DNA of 64,000 bases from Agrypnia vestita (GCA_016648135.1 JADDOH010002612.1:62001-126000); one strand, 5' to 3'; positions 11,185 to 22,456 are shown, numbered from the stretch's first letter. Made by a program: numbers and translations. Notes: generated by a model not told the origin, from the letters alone.

Positions 11185-11455
11185 TCACAATTGAAACACA
11201 TAATTTAATTGTTTGGTTTGGGCACAATTCTCATGCGCCCATAATTTACAGGAGGAACACTGGATCCAACCCTCTTTGCTTGTTGAATATGGTTTGGTAC
11301 AAATTAAACATAAAGCATCATCAGTTTCTTCTTTTTTCTCGGTTATTATACAAGTTTTTGTTCTTCTTTTACCTTGCTTATTTTTTGCAGCTTTGTTACT
11401 CAATACGAAGGATTCCTTCTGATAAATGCAATCAGCTAATCTTTCGAAGCCATAC
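11185..11455 (-). pseudogene. PHD-finger-like tail of a DDE transposase
   Basis: The minus-strand frame reads ...ERLADCIYQKESFV, a basic stretch KNKQGKRRTKT, then CLICTKPYSTSKEGWIQCSS and CKLWAHENCA. The Cys4-His-Cys pattern CxxC...GWIQCxxCKxWAHExC is the treble-clef half of a PHD finger, as found at the C-terminus of many insect pogo/Tigger-type transposases. The final Cys pair is missing. The frame is open from a stop at about 11455 with no proper ATG, so only a C-terminal remnant survives. Its place inside the TIR element supports transposase origin. A host chromatin protein is less likely. Confidence 0.6.
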
Positions 11456-11557
11456 CAACTTCATCCCAACCAGTGGGATATGTCAGAGTTGAGTTGTTGA
11501 TGTTATTGGAGTAATAGTTGTTGATCATTTATTTTGACTAACAAAACTAACTAACCA

Positions 11558-11760
11558 TCACGCCGTTTCCCCGCAGGGGTATGCAGAGAGGATTGAACAC
11601 CACACTCTTCTATAATGGCACACCACTTTTGCTTCGGCCACATTCATACATCTTCTCATACAAGTTCTACGGTTGTTTGCGGCTTTAAATAGGGCCATCC
11701 TCAAATACTTGTAGTATCTGATCGTGCCAGGTCTTTCACGGACGCCCTCTATTCCTATTG
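11558..11760 (-). pseudogene. C-terminal remnant of a second non-LTR element
   Basis: The minus-strand frame ends ...NVAEAKVVCHYRRVW then SILSAYPCGETA and a stop. The pattern 'dR..WrSivSAYP.GE.a-stop' resembles C-termini of some LINE polyproteins. The rest is missing. It lies back-to-back with the plus-strand RT fragment at 11803-12007. Clade unassigned. Confidence 0.35.
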
Positions 11761-11802
11761 CTTTCAACACTCGCCTCATGTATGCATGAGCCTCATGCAA
11801 TT

Positions 11803-12007
11803 ATGGCCAAAAAGAATCTGTCAAAGGAAGCAAGACTAGCGGTACATAATAGCGTTCTAGTGCCAACCCTGATGTATGGAAGTGAAGCCTGGAATTGGCA
11901 AAAGAGGAATGAAAGTAGACTGAATGCGGTGGAAATGCGGTCACTATGACGCTTGTGTGTAAAATCTTTGGTCGATAGAGTGAGGAATGAAAAAATTAGA
12001 ATTTATT
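11803..12007 (+). pseudogene. reverse transcriptase C-terminal fragment of a LINE
   Basis: The frame reads KKNLSKEARLAVHNSVLVPT then LMYGSEAWNWQKRNESRLN and AVEMRSL, an in-frame stop at 11947-11949, then VDRVRNEKIR. The 'sVLvPTLmYGSEaW...NaVEMrsLR...dRvRNe.ir' block is typical of the thumb and end of many insect non-LTR reverse transcriptases. The stop shows it is dead. It lies inside the TIR element at 10724-12730 and so is a nested insertion or captured piece. Confidence 0.7.
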
Positions 12008-12855
12008 AAAATTCACAGTAGTCAGCTAATTCTTTTTCTGATTAGATAATAGCTTGTTGTGGGGTAGATATCCTAATACTGGGACAGATCCATCTTTTTT
12101 GATGCGTTCCATGTATCTATGAGGAGATATGTGTCATATTTCGATATGCTTGGCTGCTTTTCTTATTGACACGTTTCCATGTTTTTATAAAATCTTTCAT
12201 AAAAGTGTGCCTTCTCAAAGATTTCTTTGGATGTTTTTCCCCTATTTGTCTTTCATTCTCTAGGTTTAACCATTTTTAACAACCAGGAACCCAAAATGAC
12301 ATTAACTTCCAATTACATTACATTATTATCTCGAAGGTGTCAATTGTAACATGTTACAATTGACACCCTTTACACTGTTACAATTGACACCTTTCGCCAC
12401 ATTGCATTAAGGTTATGTTTTATCTTAAACTATTAAAAAACCGTTAAAATATATTCACATCATGATAATAAACAATATTTTGAATACTAACACCATTTGA
12501 CGAATACAAAAACATGACTATTAAATGATTTTATTACTTCACTAGGCCGAAATACGATGATATACAATATACCGATACTTTCAAACTGACGTTAACGCAA
12601 GATGGCGTTCTTTGATAGCTATTGATCCCGTCTAATAGACGGTACTGCTTGTTCCATTAAATGACCAATATTTAAAAATATACGGCGACTGTTACAATCG
12701 ACACCTGTTACTATTGACACCACCTTCCCCTAAACCAGTAGATATAAGAAATTCCAGATTCGATTCTTGTTGAGGTCACAAAAATTCTGTGCAATTTTTT
12801 GTTTATTTATTTATGGTTTTTGTGTTTATTTTTAATTTGTAGAACTCCATATTTA

Positions 12856-12967
12856 TTTTTAGCGAAATTTAAAATAAATTAAATTTTAATGAATATTATT
12901 ATTATAACCCGTAGAACTTAATAATAATATTTATTAAAATTTAAATTATTTCAAATTTCGCTAAAAA
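12856..12967. repeat. long AT-rich hairpin
   Basis: Two arms of about 48 bp (12856-12904 and 12918-12967) begin TTTTTAGCGAAATTTAAA and end in the complement, around a 13-nt loop with CCCGTAGAAC. The adjacent run of about 25 A (to 12996) adds simple sequence. It is probably a foldback or MITE remnant. Confidence 0.7.
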
Positions 12968-12996
12968 AAAGAAAAAAAAAAAAAAAAAAAAAAAAA
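12968..12996. repeat. poly-A tract
   Basis: A run of A interrupted by a single G follows the hairpin. It could be a retroposon tail or slippage, and there is no recognisable retroposon body. Confidence 0.8.
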
Positions 12997-13166
12997 TGTT
13001 TCGCAACTCATTGGTTTTCGTAGCCTGTTTTAGCGTCAAAATTTAAAATAAATTAAAAAACATGAATTCACAGGAAGACAAAGTTGAAAAAAACTTTCTT
13101 GCTTCAACAATATTTGATTCGCTTTCTAAATGTATATAAAATATTAATAAATCAAACCATTTCACA

Positions 13167-13380
13167 GGGGCAGTGCGAGCAAGTCCGTTCGTATCGGAAG
13201 CTTATTAACAAGTGAGGTCTGGCAAGTCAAAATGTAAATTTGGGTACTTCGGTCATTATAAACCTTAATGGTTTTTGGGAATTTTGTATAGAATATTGGC
13301 TATTCCCGGCCGTTGTTGACCTTAATGGCGTTTGTCTGGCAATAAGCTTCCGATACGAACGGACATGCTCGCACTGCCCT
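13167..13380. mobile_element. short inverted-repeat element (about 40-bp arms)
   Basis: Arms 13167-13206 and 13341-13380 contain GGCAGTGCGAGCAAGTCCGT, TCGTATCGGAAGCTTATT and their complements with one mismatch, enclosing 134 bp. The arms are GC-rich against AT-rich flanks. It fits a small MITE or a hairpin locus; no target duplication is certain. Confidence 0.6.
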
Positions 13381-13435
13381 TCGTGACGGAAATTAATTAA
13401 CAAGGCACCCTGAAGATGCATTGTGTTGACGAATG

Positions 13436-13516
13436 GAATATATATATAGACATATAATCTATATATATATATATTCTATATATATATATATATTATATAT
13501 ATATTATAGATATATC
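13436..13516. repeat. AT microsatellite cluster
   Basis: Several interrupted TA/AT runs. Short reading frames here are simple-sequence artefacts. Confidence 0.85.
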
Positions 13517-13519
13517 TCT

Positions 13520-13626
13520 GTTAGTTCTAACTACTTTGGGGTAACCCGCGTCAAATTCTGGTCGTCAGGACCAGTCGTCTCTGCCGACGTTTCGAAACCC
13601 ACGAACCCAAAGTAGTTAGAACTAAC
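13520..13626. mobile_element. shortened copy of the Penelope-like inverted structure
   Basis: It starts GTTAGTTCTAACTACTTTGG and ends with the inverse, matching the outer arms of 7440-7664. It keeps CCGACGTTTCGAAAC (minus-strand GAAACGTCGG) but lost the CTGAAGA part and much of the right arm. It sits between AT microsatellites like the first copy. Confidence 0.65.
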
Positions 13627-13654
13627 ATAATATTGTACCCGTGAAGCCTTAGAT

Positions 13655-13688
13655 TTACACATATATATATATATATATATATATATTT
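13655..13688. repeat. (AT)n microsatellite
   Basis: A continuous AT dinucleotide run bordering the shortened Penelope-like copy. Confidence 0.85.
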
Positions 13689-13689
13689 T

Positions 13690-13931
13690 CGAGACATTCG
13701 AGAAACATCTACAAGAATCTAGAAGCCACGAGAATCGGAATAACGAGCGAATAATTAAGTGTCTATCTACGAGTGATAAATTACGAAATAGTGTAATTTG
13801 AAGAATAGCGTTAAATGTAATAGTGTTTATTGAATAGCACATTAAATAATTAGTTAATCAGTAATTAGTAAATCTGTAATTAATTTCCAGCGTTTTCATT
13901 AATTCCTCCCACAGTCACGACGCGTGACAAT
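13690..13931 (-). repeat. dispersed repeat, relative of 2590-3015
   Basis: It shares GAGTGATAAATTACGAAATA, a CCAGCGTTTTCATTAATTCC-type block and the GTCACGACGCGTGACA end with the repeat at 2590-3015. A diverged plus-strand relative starts near 51890. On the minus strand the unit starts TGTCACGCGTCGTGAC, itself palindromic. The class is unknown; an LTR fragment is possible. Confidence 0.5.
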
Positions 13932-13965
13932 ATTTTTTAAATTAATTAAACTATTCAATCAAATA

Positions 13966-14220
13966 CATCTCGTGTTGGCTGCGTACACTCTCCCCGATCT
14001 ACCCTGGTCTAGATGAATACCAATGGGAGGGCTTGCGGCTCGGCGGGCATTACTCGTCCGAATGCTTGCATGACATGTTCAGATACTCACGGCTGACCTG
14101 CCAGGAAATTATTCTCCTGGATCCCATTTGCGGAAATTAATTTCAACGCTTATTGCTGGTACGGAGAGGTTCGCTCTCCTCCTTGGCCGCGGCGGAAGCA
14201 TGCGCGCTTACGGCGGAAAT
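13966..14220 (-). other. GC-rich patch with a 25-codon reading frame
   Basis: The patch is markedly GC- and CpG-rich against its flanks. On the minus strand ATG 14127-14125, in the context GCAAATGG, opens a frame MGSRRIISWQVSREYLNMSC then KHSDE and stops at 14050. The sequence GTGAGTAT overlapping codons 13-15 is also a good splice donor. Composition and context could suit a 5' exon or a conserved leader of a minus-strand transcript, or an unrecognised retroelement. I do not recognise the peptide with confidence. Confidence 0.35.
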
Positions 14221-14224
14221 GAAA

Positions 14225-16090
14225 AAATACGTATTACGTAATAAATTGATATTTTTGACAAAATTTTCTAACCTTGTGAAAAAGGCTATCATCGTAGTCA
14301 GGAATCCCAAGAAAAAAACATTTGTTATTATTATGACAGCTAGTTAATTAGTCAAAAACATTTATAAGTACCTATTTAATGGAATAAACAGGACGAAAAT
14401 TTATAATTTAACTATAAATTAAAATACCCTAACATTGAAAGGTAGATTAATTTAAATATTTTTAAAATATATTGTGAGGAAATGATAGAAACAAAAGAAA
14501 CTGCATATGATTACCCAACATTCTGAACACTTTTGAATAAACTTGAAATACATGTAAAGCACACGGAAATATACTAGAAGTTTCGAGAGCAAACGATTCC
14601 TATATAAGGCATGTCCAGCGATAACCAGCGGCGATATCTGTATACTGTTTCATGGGAATGACAGATAGCAAGGGAGTGTAATGAGATGTTCTTTGAGGTG
14701 AGAGTTTTTTTGATTATTTGCGGGAGTATGGGGTTTATTTGACTCGGAATTTCACATCCTGTTTGTTGTTATTGGCCAAAAATGTCCTTGAGCGTTTTTT
14801 TTTATATTTTGAAATGGTGATTCAATTTTAGAGCTGATTGGATATTCTTTGGTTTGGTTATAAAAACGTATTTTTCTTGAGTTCAAGACGGGTTGGATTG
14901 TTCTGTGAGAAATATGGTTGATTATTATTTCTTTATAATTATATTTCTTCCTGTGACGACATAATGTCGTCACAAGTCATAAGCGGCAATGCCACCAAAA
15001 ATATTTTATCGTGAATTTAATAAGCTTTAAAATTGTTCAATGTCATCTGCAATAAAAAAAATTAACTAAAATAAAGACGGATAGAAATTGCACATTCATT
15101 TAATAGTGAATTTTTTCAATTTAATTGTATTTTTTCCTCACTAATAAAATAATGAGAGTATAGAAGGCAAGTCGTTTGATATGGGATTTATATTTTATTT
15201 ATCCCTTTTTTATCTTTGACGTTCAATATTTACAGTAATTGTAGAACACAAGCCAGTTAAAGTACAGTTATTTATTTAAATACTTAAAAAATTCAAATAT
15301 CTTACGAAAACTCGAGTTGACAGCGTGGCTTTTTATAGTATGATACGGGAATTTTTTCGCCGTATGGTAAAGGTTATCTTTGTCCCGAAAATCTTGAATA
15401 ACACAAATTTCTTTATGCGAATCGAATATGGTTACGTTAACAAATCTATTCCATCAATATGTATACTGATAAAAAGTCTACATTTAGTCGAATATGGCAT
15501 CTAATGGCATCAACAGCTCAAAGCAGTAGCGCGAGTGAAAAGGAGATTACATTGGCGTGTGAGCCAAGACCTGGAGTTTCCTTTTCTCCTTACGAGTTTG
15601 ACTTTATCGGAGCCTATAGAATTAAAGTTAGAGAAGAGTTGATGGTGTTGTGAATACCGACTTGTTAAAGGAAATGCATACGTGTTGGCTTCCATGTGTA
15701 CTTTTAATATTCTCTTATCACACTAATACACTAGATTCTGGAAACAAAAGTCTTTGCACATAATCGAGGATTTCCGAACGAGTTTGTAATTGTTTAAGAA
15801 TAAATTTCAATTGTCTTATCTGTCTGGCTTATTCTGTATATCTGAATATGTTGTCGGATAATTTACATTTACTGTAAATGAATCAAAGTCGCCATAATTT
15901 TATTTGAGGTGAATATTTTGAAATGTTTTCGTTGTGTCTCGTCATAAGCAAGCTTTTTTAATAAGTTTAAGCATTTCAATCTTTGTTATGATATGAATAT
16001 TGCATTGCATTTTCGTACACCTTATGAGTACAAAATTGTATTCCACACTCTATTCTCTCTATTTATATTAATTCTCTCTGTTTATAAGTT
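14225..16090. other. no gene seen
   Basis: Mostly AT-rich. It contains a perfect 10-bp hairpin (14952-14974, TGTGACGACA and its complement around TAA). A GC-richer piece near 15520-15650 (overlapping frames 15459-15653 plus and 15510-15695 minus) has no domain I recognise. Confidence 0.5.
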
Positions 16091-16094
16091 TCTT

Positions 16095-16165
16095 AAAAGT
16101 TAAAAATCGATCCAAAGTTTTTTCGGTAGACAAGCAGATGCTACGAGTTAAAAGAAAGGGAGGAA
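16095..16165 (+). repeat. fragment of the 3205-3525 repeat family
   Basis: GTTAAAAATCGATCCAAAGT, then CGGTAGACAAGCAGATGC and GAGTTAAAAGAAAGGGAG follow the order of the 3' part of 3205-3525. It is a truncated copy. Confidence 0.6.
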
Positions 16166-16852
16166 CGAAGTTTATTATTAATTTTATTAAGTGTTTACTT
16201 AAATTTCTACAAATAATTTTTAATTAAAGGTCAACTCGTGCATTTAATTGCTCAAAAATTCATGTACATTATTGTATTAATAAACGAAGAACATTAATTG
16301 ACTGAAACAATTTTGAAGTCTCCACGAAGTAACCAAGATTGTTATGTTCATTTGAGCAAATGACCCGCACATGGCACGGTATTTCTCGGTGCAAGAGCCA
16401 TAAATTGTCGTGTGTTTTCTAATGAAATTCTAAGAATGCGTCTTATAGCTTGCCCTAAATCTCTGGGCGTAGGTGGGGATGGCTTAGTGTTCACGTACGG
16501 CGGGGTTTATGTCTCCGACCTATGTGAAGCATCCTGGCTTCTCTATTAGTTTTTATACCGTTGATGAAAGAAATTGTTTTCTTCTTAAGAATACATTCAT
16601 CAGGGGCGCACCATCGCATATGGAGTGTACTCCATACGATCAAAAAAGCTGTATATAATTATAATTTCTGCGAAATAACTCTTAATTAGATCACAAATAA
16701 AGCTGCGCGCGTTTCGTAAAATCTGCCTCAAACGTCTAACCGTACCAACATAACGTAGTACTTGTCTCTGGCACCGCGCGGTGTTGTGGTTACACGTCTT
16801 CGCTGGAATAGACGTCTTGCAAAACGGCCCAAATGTGTGGCTTGCAATATTA

Positions 16853-17205
16853 TACAGGGTGTATGTAACAGAGCTGGTCCACAATACTTTACAAGTGGAT
16901 TTCTGTCTTGATTATGAGTTGAAAATGTTCAAGCAACCATGACCTAATATCAATAGTTAAGAAGATATGCGACATTATAGTTTTAATTTTTTTTTCAATA
17001 TTTCTGACTTATTTTTTGCAAAAGGTTGGACTAAAATCCTTCCAATTCCAATTGCAATTTTTCAGGCTTTTTATTATTTTATTTAATTTTTATTGAAACG
17101 AATGAATTTTTCGTAATCAATATAAGTTACTGCAATGATACTTCAACGTTTTGTAATAAATATGTCAGAAATATTGAAAAAAATTCAAACTTTAATATTG
17201 TTTTT
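16853..17205 (+). mobile_element. truncated copy of the TACAGGGT palindromic MITE
   Basis: It starts TACAGGGTGTATGTAAC after TA and contains GATTATGAGTTGAAAATGTT, CATGACCTAATATCAATAGT and the central AATTCCAATTGCAATT region. The complementary arm then begins but ends early. It is homologous to 28744-29224 and 63697-64000. Confidence 0.7.
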
Positions 17206-17324
17206 TTTGAAATTTATACCCCTAAATAGAGAAACGTAAAGACATACACCAAATGTCAATATTTGTATAATTTTTTACGATACTATTGATTTAATTTGCA
17301 CTCTTTTGATAAAGAAATTAATTA

Positions 17325-17550
17325 AACTAACTATCTATTATTTATTTTAGTAAACAAATTAATTTTTGAATTGGGCGTGGCAACAGATATAATTGGGGTA
17401 ATTGACAAGTAGACACCGATATGGAGAATAAATCAAATCTTACTTACTTAAACACTTGTCAATTACTTCCCCTACCCCTCCCCCCTCCATAACTGTAGCC
17501 ACGCCCCCGTCAATCATTTAGTTTACTAAAATAAGTAATGGATAGTTAGA
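17325..17550. mobile_element. inverted-repeat element with GGGCGTGG core
   Basis: The left arm (ACTATCTATTATTTATTTTA, then GTAAAC, GGGCGTGGC, GTAATTGACAAG) is mirrored by the right arm ending at 17550 (GTTTACTAAAATAAGTAATG, GATAGT). Arms are about 95 bp with mismatches. A partial relative with GGGCGTGG and GAGGGG lies at 50268-50310. It is probably a MITE. Confidence 0.55.
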
Positions 17551-17560
17551 ATGCGTCCAT

Positions 17561-17592
17561 CTTGATGAATCTAGATATCGAAACTGGTAGAC
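17561..17592 (+). ncRNA. decayed hammerhead-like motif
   Basis: CTTGATGA, an AUC/GAU mini-stem, then CGAAACTGGTAGACG. The core CTGATGA has become TTGATGA. It is a likely Penelope-like terminal relic adjoining the inverted-repeat element. Confidence 0.4.
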
Positions 17593-18327
17593 GTAAAGTT
17601 ACTCCAAGTGGTTTATAAAAAGTTCGTAATTAATTAAAATTAATAATCATGTCCAACCATAAAGTTAACGATATGAACATCAAAAATATTTACAATTAAT
17701 ATGATTTATAGGCAAAAATTACTGTACAAATATTGGGTGTTGAAAAGTGATATTGCACCATAGTCTATGTTTGCCTACACGGAAATACAGGATGCAACTT
17801 CTGTTTCCAGTCTTGACAAGTGTTTATAAATCCCTTCTACTCCACATTCCTCTCACTCAACTTGTAATTTAGTAGGACCATGAAGATTTACGATTACCTT
17901 CCAAAGGTCTCATCTAAAATTGCAAATGTCGTAAATATAAACTAAGTAAGTTGGATAAATTAATACATTTTTTATTTTTTTATTTATTTATTTAATTGAT
18001 AAAATACATACAATTTTATTACAATACAACATGTATAAATTACATCTGTGTAAAATAAATACATCTATTTTTAATTGTTGGGGTAGCAATCACCATAATA
18101 GCAATATTTTAATTTTCATAATAGATTGGTTTAAACGTAATTTATTTTATTTTATATTTTTAATTGTTTAATCAGTAACTTGAAAAACTTCCAAATAATA
18201 ATGCATTGTAATAATATTTTTCGTGTATCATGAAATTAAATCACGCAAGTACATTATTTACTAAAAGCATGATTCTGAAAAGAGTGTCGTCTTTCAGTTG
18301 AATACAGCATCTAGTGACACGCCACTC
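17593..18327. other. no gene seen
   Basis: AT-rich DNA without recognisable features up to the target duplication of copy A. Confidence 0.5.
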
Positions 18328-18331
18328 ATAC

Positions 18332-21300
18332 TGTAACGATATTGGCCTATTCAAATAGACATTGCTGAAAAATTATACGAAAATATCTATCTGCTAAAAG
18401 CTCATGATAAGGAGAAGCACCACAATTCATAAATACTCTATAATTAAATATTTGCCGGATAAGTAGGTGCGGGCGAGCTTTATTATTTATGCACGCGGGC
18501 GTGTAAAGCAGGCTTTATGTTATCTTATTTTGACGAAGCGAGCCAATAAAAAAAAACGGTTGTCCGCGGAACGGATTCGACCAATAGGAGGCGTTCTAAG
18601 AGATAGACCTTTACCTTTACACGTCGGTTGGAGTCAAAAATGGCGAGAAATTTAGACTATATAAGCCATACAAATTCGAGGATCGCGCTTCTTTCTTCAG
18701 CATCAACGTCGGCCGGAGGCTCTTGTGGAGAGAGGACCGAAATACCATCAGTGAGTCACAGAGGCAGCAACACTCGAAGATACAGCTAAGCATTTTCAAT
18801 ATTATTTATTTCTATTGCCTTTTTCGTGTATTCAATTTAGAACTTTCTGGATCGTAACAAATATTGATACATGTTGTGGATTGTTTTGTTACGTATTTTG
18901 GGCCTAGGGATAATTATTACTATGCGCGCATCAGATTTAATATACAAGAAATCGTAATATTGCGGCTGTGATCATTCCAGCGGGTGTATTATTGCATAAC
19001 GCTTATGAAATATTTAATTTCGTCGCTGTCCATATGAAAATCATTTAAATTTGATATTCATATATTACCAAAGATATAAAGGCTTTAAAATGGAATATTT
19101 TACTGACGAAGGGTGTTTCGTGTTTGTTTGTGGGATTTGAAATTCAGAATAATTATGTATATTTAATGTCGCGAGGTTCGGAATGTACGAGAGATTCTTC
19201 AGGGCGGATGTATCTTTATGCAAAAGAATGCTATGTTATCTATACTGGCGATTGAATACACGGATTTCTATATGATTTGTATTATTTTGGGGATAATTGA
19301 GATCGGAGTATTTATGTGGTTTTGATATCTCGATTGTCAGTGTGATATAAATTCAGATCGTGCGAGAAGTTTCCTACAAATAATATATTTTAAAAATGAA
19401 TCTGGATTTTATATTTATTTTATTAAAACACGGATGTGAGATTATTGGACAAGGTACATGTTTGTATTGCGTATCATTGGGCAATCGTTTTAAACACGAT
19501 TTGTTCCTATCAAGTTCTTATAAAGACGTGTTTCGAATTGTATATATTGTATAGAAATAATTAATTTAGATACAGTCGGTCTTCAGCTAAGGATCGCGGA
19601 ATTTTGTACTAACGAGCAACATTCTCGATGGAAGGAAAGCGAAAGGCTGCACAGGCGGTGGTATTTGCTCGATTTTGGAGAGGACCCGTTATATTACTTC
19701 GGATCAGGATGCCATCTCAGAAGCAGAAACTACAGAAATAAGATAAGAACCTTTTATATTATTTATTCTTTATTTTCTTATGTGTATCAAATGGAATGTT
19801 CGTGCTATATAATTTGTCATTGTCACAAGGTCACTATTCATTTCATTACGTGGGTTCAGAGTTCGACGGTAGCGGACGCGGTAACAAGTTGGTACTTGTC
19901 GGGACGTGACGTCGGAATTATTTCTTAATTATCTTTAGGATACAAGCGAGGTCATTATACGTGCATTCTGCATTTCAAACGTTTTACTAAAATATATAAA
20001 TACATATTATTGCGTTTTACAAATTGAATAGGTTCGCGGAATGTAGGTATTTCGCCCGGTTGTGCAATATTAACTTCCAACGTAGCATAATGAGATCTTA
20101 TTACCGGCGCTAGACTCTTAAGGTTAGGCACGCGGGGATTATAAATGGGATAATGAACGAGAACCGAATGGAGAAGTTCGTCTCTTCATGGTCGGGAGGC
20201 GAGGAGCCGTACGTCTTTCACGCCCCGTGATCTTGGGAGGCTGAATTTCGATTGAGGAAAAAGATGATGTTAGATTTACTCGCGTGCCATAAGCAACCAT
20301 ACATAAGACAGGGTCGAATGTCGGAGCGCGCGTTCTCGGCTATGGAGTCTGATTAGATTAGAGAGACATCATAGATTTGGGACTAGGTAGGGCCATCTTA
20401 ACTGTATCTACCCGGTTAAGACAGGGTTTTAAAGCCAAGAATTACAGGATGGTCTGAAGGTCCTGGAGCGGCGACCCTCAAAGATCTAGGGGGAAGAACC
20501 TCTCACGTCTTTTCGGGCCCCTTGGTGCGACGAGCTCGGGCTCTGTTTATGAATGTTTATGAATGTGTTAGCTCCGTACTCAAGGACGAGATAGGACGTT
20601 CCTCATGAACGAGAAATTATAAGATGCAGGTAGCAGTTCGACAATCAATACTTATGCTCGGGACCGCTTTAATGAACGAGATCTGTTAGCAGTTTAACAA
20701 TCAACTTTTATGATCGGGACCGCATTCAGGAGCGCGATGGCATTACTAACACCATCATACTCATCATTCATCACCTTTTCTAACTTGCTGTATACAGAGA
20801 CCTTCGGGGTTCTCCTTTCCCGGCCAGCGAGAAACATATCAGGAATTACACAATCAACTGTAATAAACATGCTGATTTACCACCATTTAATATCTCTAGT
20901 CAATAAGACTACACCGTGGGATCATTCACATCAACTATAAATGGCGATGCTAACATGGCTCTGACTGACGCGCTCAAGGAAGAGTCTTTTCCAGTCACCC
21001 AGTTAGTTCATTCAGCCTTTAACCAGGAGTAAACATCATAATACTCCGGCTTATGTAGCCGCAACGTGGGATCCTCATCATATACACCAGTCAATTTGAC
21101 TGCCCCGCGGGACAATATACAAACCTTAATATCAGACGCGGGATTTCTTCCTGATATGTTTGTCGCCGGGAGGCGAGGACTTCGGAGGATTCCAGCAGGA
21201 GCAATAGAGTCTCGGCTTGATCTTGGTCTGCAGATTAGCATGGGAAGCTATTAATTACGCAGGTGGTAGCTACCGGGTACAGCGTTGTCGATGGGGCTGT

Positions 21301-22452
21301 ACCCCCTTCCGTAGAGGAGGGTAACCTAAAATCTACGTAAAAGTAAAATCAGAATCAACTTGACTCTTATAAAATATGACTTATGAAAGAATCGAAAATT
21401 TCGATTTAGAATCTCGGGCTGTGATAATGTCAGACAAAGCTTGCCCCGAGCCTCTGTTGCGCCTAGTTGTTATGAATATATGTTTACTCTTTCCACTATA
21501 TACCATGAACAGATAAATCAGGCCGAAGACCACCGATCGCGCCAGTTGTAAGCATTGTATGTATGTATTCTGGAGAACCCAGCCGTTAATTTGCATTTTG
21601 AGTATTGTGTGTGTGTTTAATAAGTATAACCGTGTATTAATCGACCGTGATTTATCTAATCTGGATGACCGGCAGATCCAGTATACTATTGCATTAAAAA
21701 AAAATACGTAATAAAAATAAATATTGCGTGTTGTTGCGCAATATTAGCGCTAAGTTCCTATTATGTACCGTCGGTTGTATTATGTGGATACCAAGTTATA
21801 CTCAGAGCGCCCTAGGCTGTATTTCGCAAGTGGTATTTATCTATCTGAATATTCCATCGTAATCGTGACCCCGCACTCAGCCGTGGAATCCGTCCACAGG
21901 TGCTAATATGAGACCTCGGTAACCAGGCGGCATCGTTCTAGGCGAAAAATCTACGTAGACATATTTATGTTCGCGACGCCGCTACCGGATGCGAGGAAAT
22001 GACGGATGCGCCGTCATGAAAGGCGATTTTGTTAGTCTGTTCAATCGATCGTCGTTTTGAGTCCGGCTCATGTTGCGCGTTAATAATGTTAGGTTAGTTT
22101 CACCTCGTATGAATACAATGGCATTTCTTCTGCTACGCTCCCAAAAGTACTGGGTAACCGCGTCACATCGAGGAGTCCTATATTACTATCACTAGACGAT
22201 TACTGGCCAAATTATATGTTAGACTAAACGTAAACTTAATTCAATCACGTAAATAAATTTTAAACATAGCTTGAGCTTGCAAAAGCAGATCTCAAATAAT
22301 ATATTAGACTTTTAATAAATGAACTTAAAGTAAAATCGCTTTTAAAACTTTTCTTAAAGCCTTCTCTTTTAAACTTTCGATTTAAACTTCTTTCAAAAAA
22401 AAAAGAGCTTTACCCCAAAATACACACCCTCTAAAATGGGGCAAACGTCACA
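18332..22452 (+). mobile_element. copy A of a large non-coding LTR-like element
   Basis: The 4121-bp unit starts TGTAACGATATTGGCC and ends GCAAACGTCACA. It is flanked by a perfect 4-bp duplication ATAC (18328-18331 and 22453-22456). Copy B at 43045-48325 matches it from the first base and over long stretches, best at about 19960-21245 against 45920-47215. Copy C (about 26920-24043, minus) is a diverged relative. TG...CA ends and a 4-bp duplication fit integrase-mediated insertion, as for a Ty3/gypsy-type LTR. A TATA box at 18658 suits a U3 region. No gag, pol or transposase is visible. Options: giant solo LTR, large non-autonomous retrotransposon derivative, or a Ginger-like DNA element. Confidence 0.75.
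18658..18665 (+). promoter_or_regulatory. TATA box in copy A
   Basis: CTATATAAGCC lies about 327 bp into the element. Copy C has CTATAAAAGG about 380 bp from its start in equivalent context, followed by an initiator-like TCAG. Copy B has lost the motif. This suggests a PolII promoter driving element transcription. Confidence 0.5.
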
Positions 22453-22456
22453 ATAC

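Larger units (their letters stand above)
10724..12730. mobile_element. TA-flanked TIR element, probably pogo/Tigger-type
   Basis: The element starts GGGGAAGGTGGTGTCAAAAG and ends with the inverted counterpart. The first 25 bp match except one base, and both ends abut TA (10722-10723, 12731-12732), the duplication expected for Tc1/mariner/pogo transposons. A GTGTCAATTGTAAC motif is repeated in both orientations near the ends (10951-10964, 12337-12391 and around 12690-12721), likely transposase-binding subterminal repeats. A PHD-finger remnant on the minus strand (11185-11455) fits the C-terminus of pogo-related DDE transposases. The catalytic DDE domain is absent, and LINE debris lies in the middle, so the copy is defective. 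Confidence 0.75.

Noticed and set aside
20710..20940. 76-codon frame conserved between copies A and B (46676-46930)
   Set aside because: Between the two copies about ten changes alter the amino acid and only about one is silent, and the stop codon is not conserved. This is not protein-level constraint; it is a shared non-coding element.
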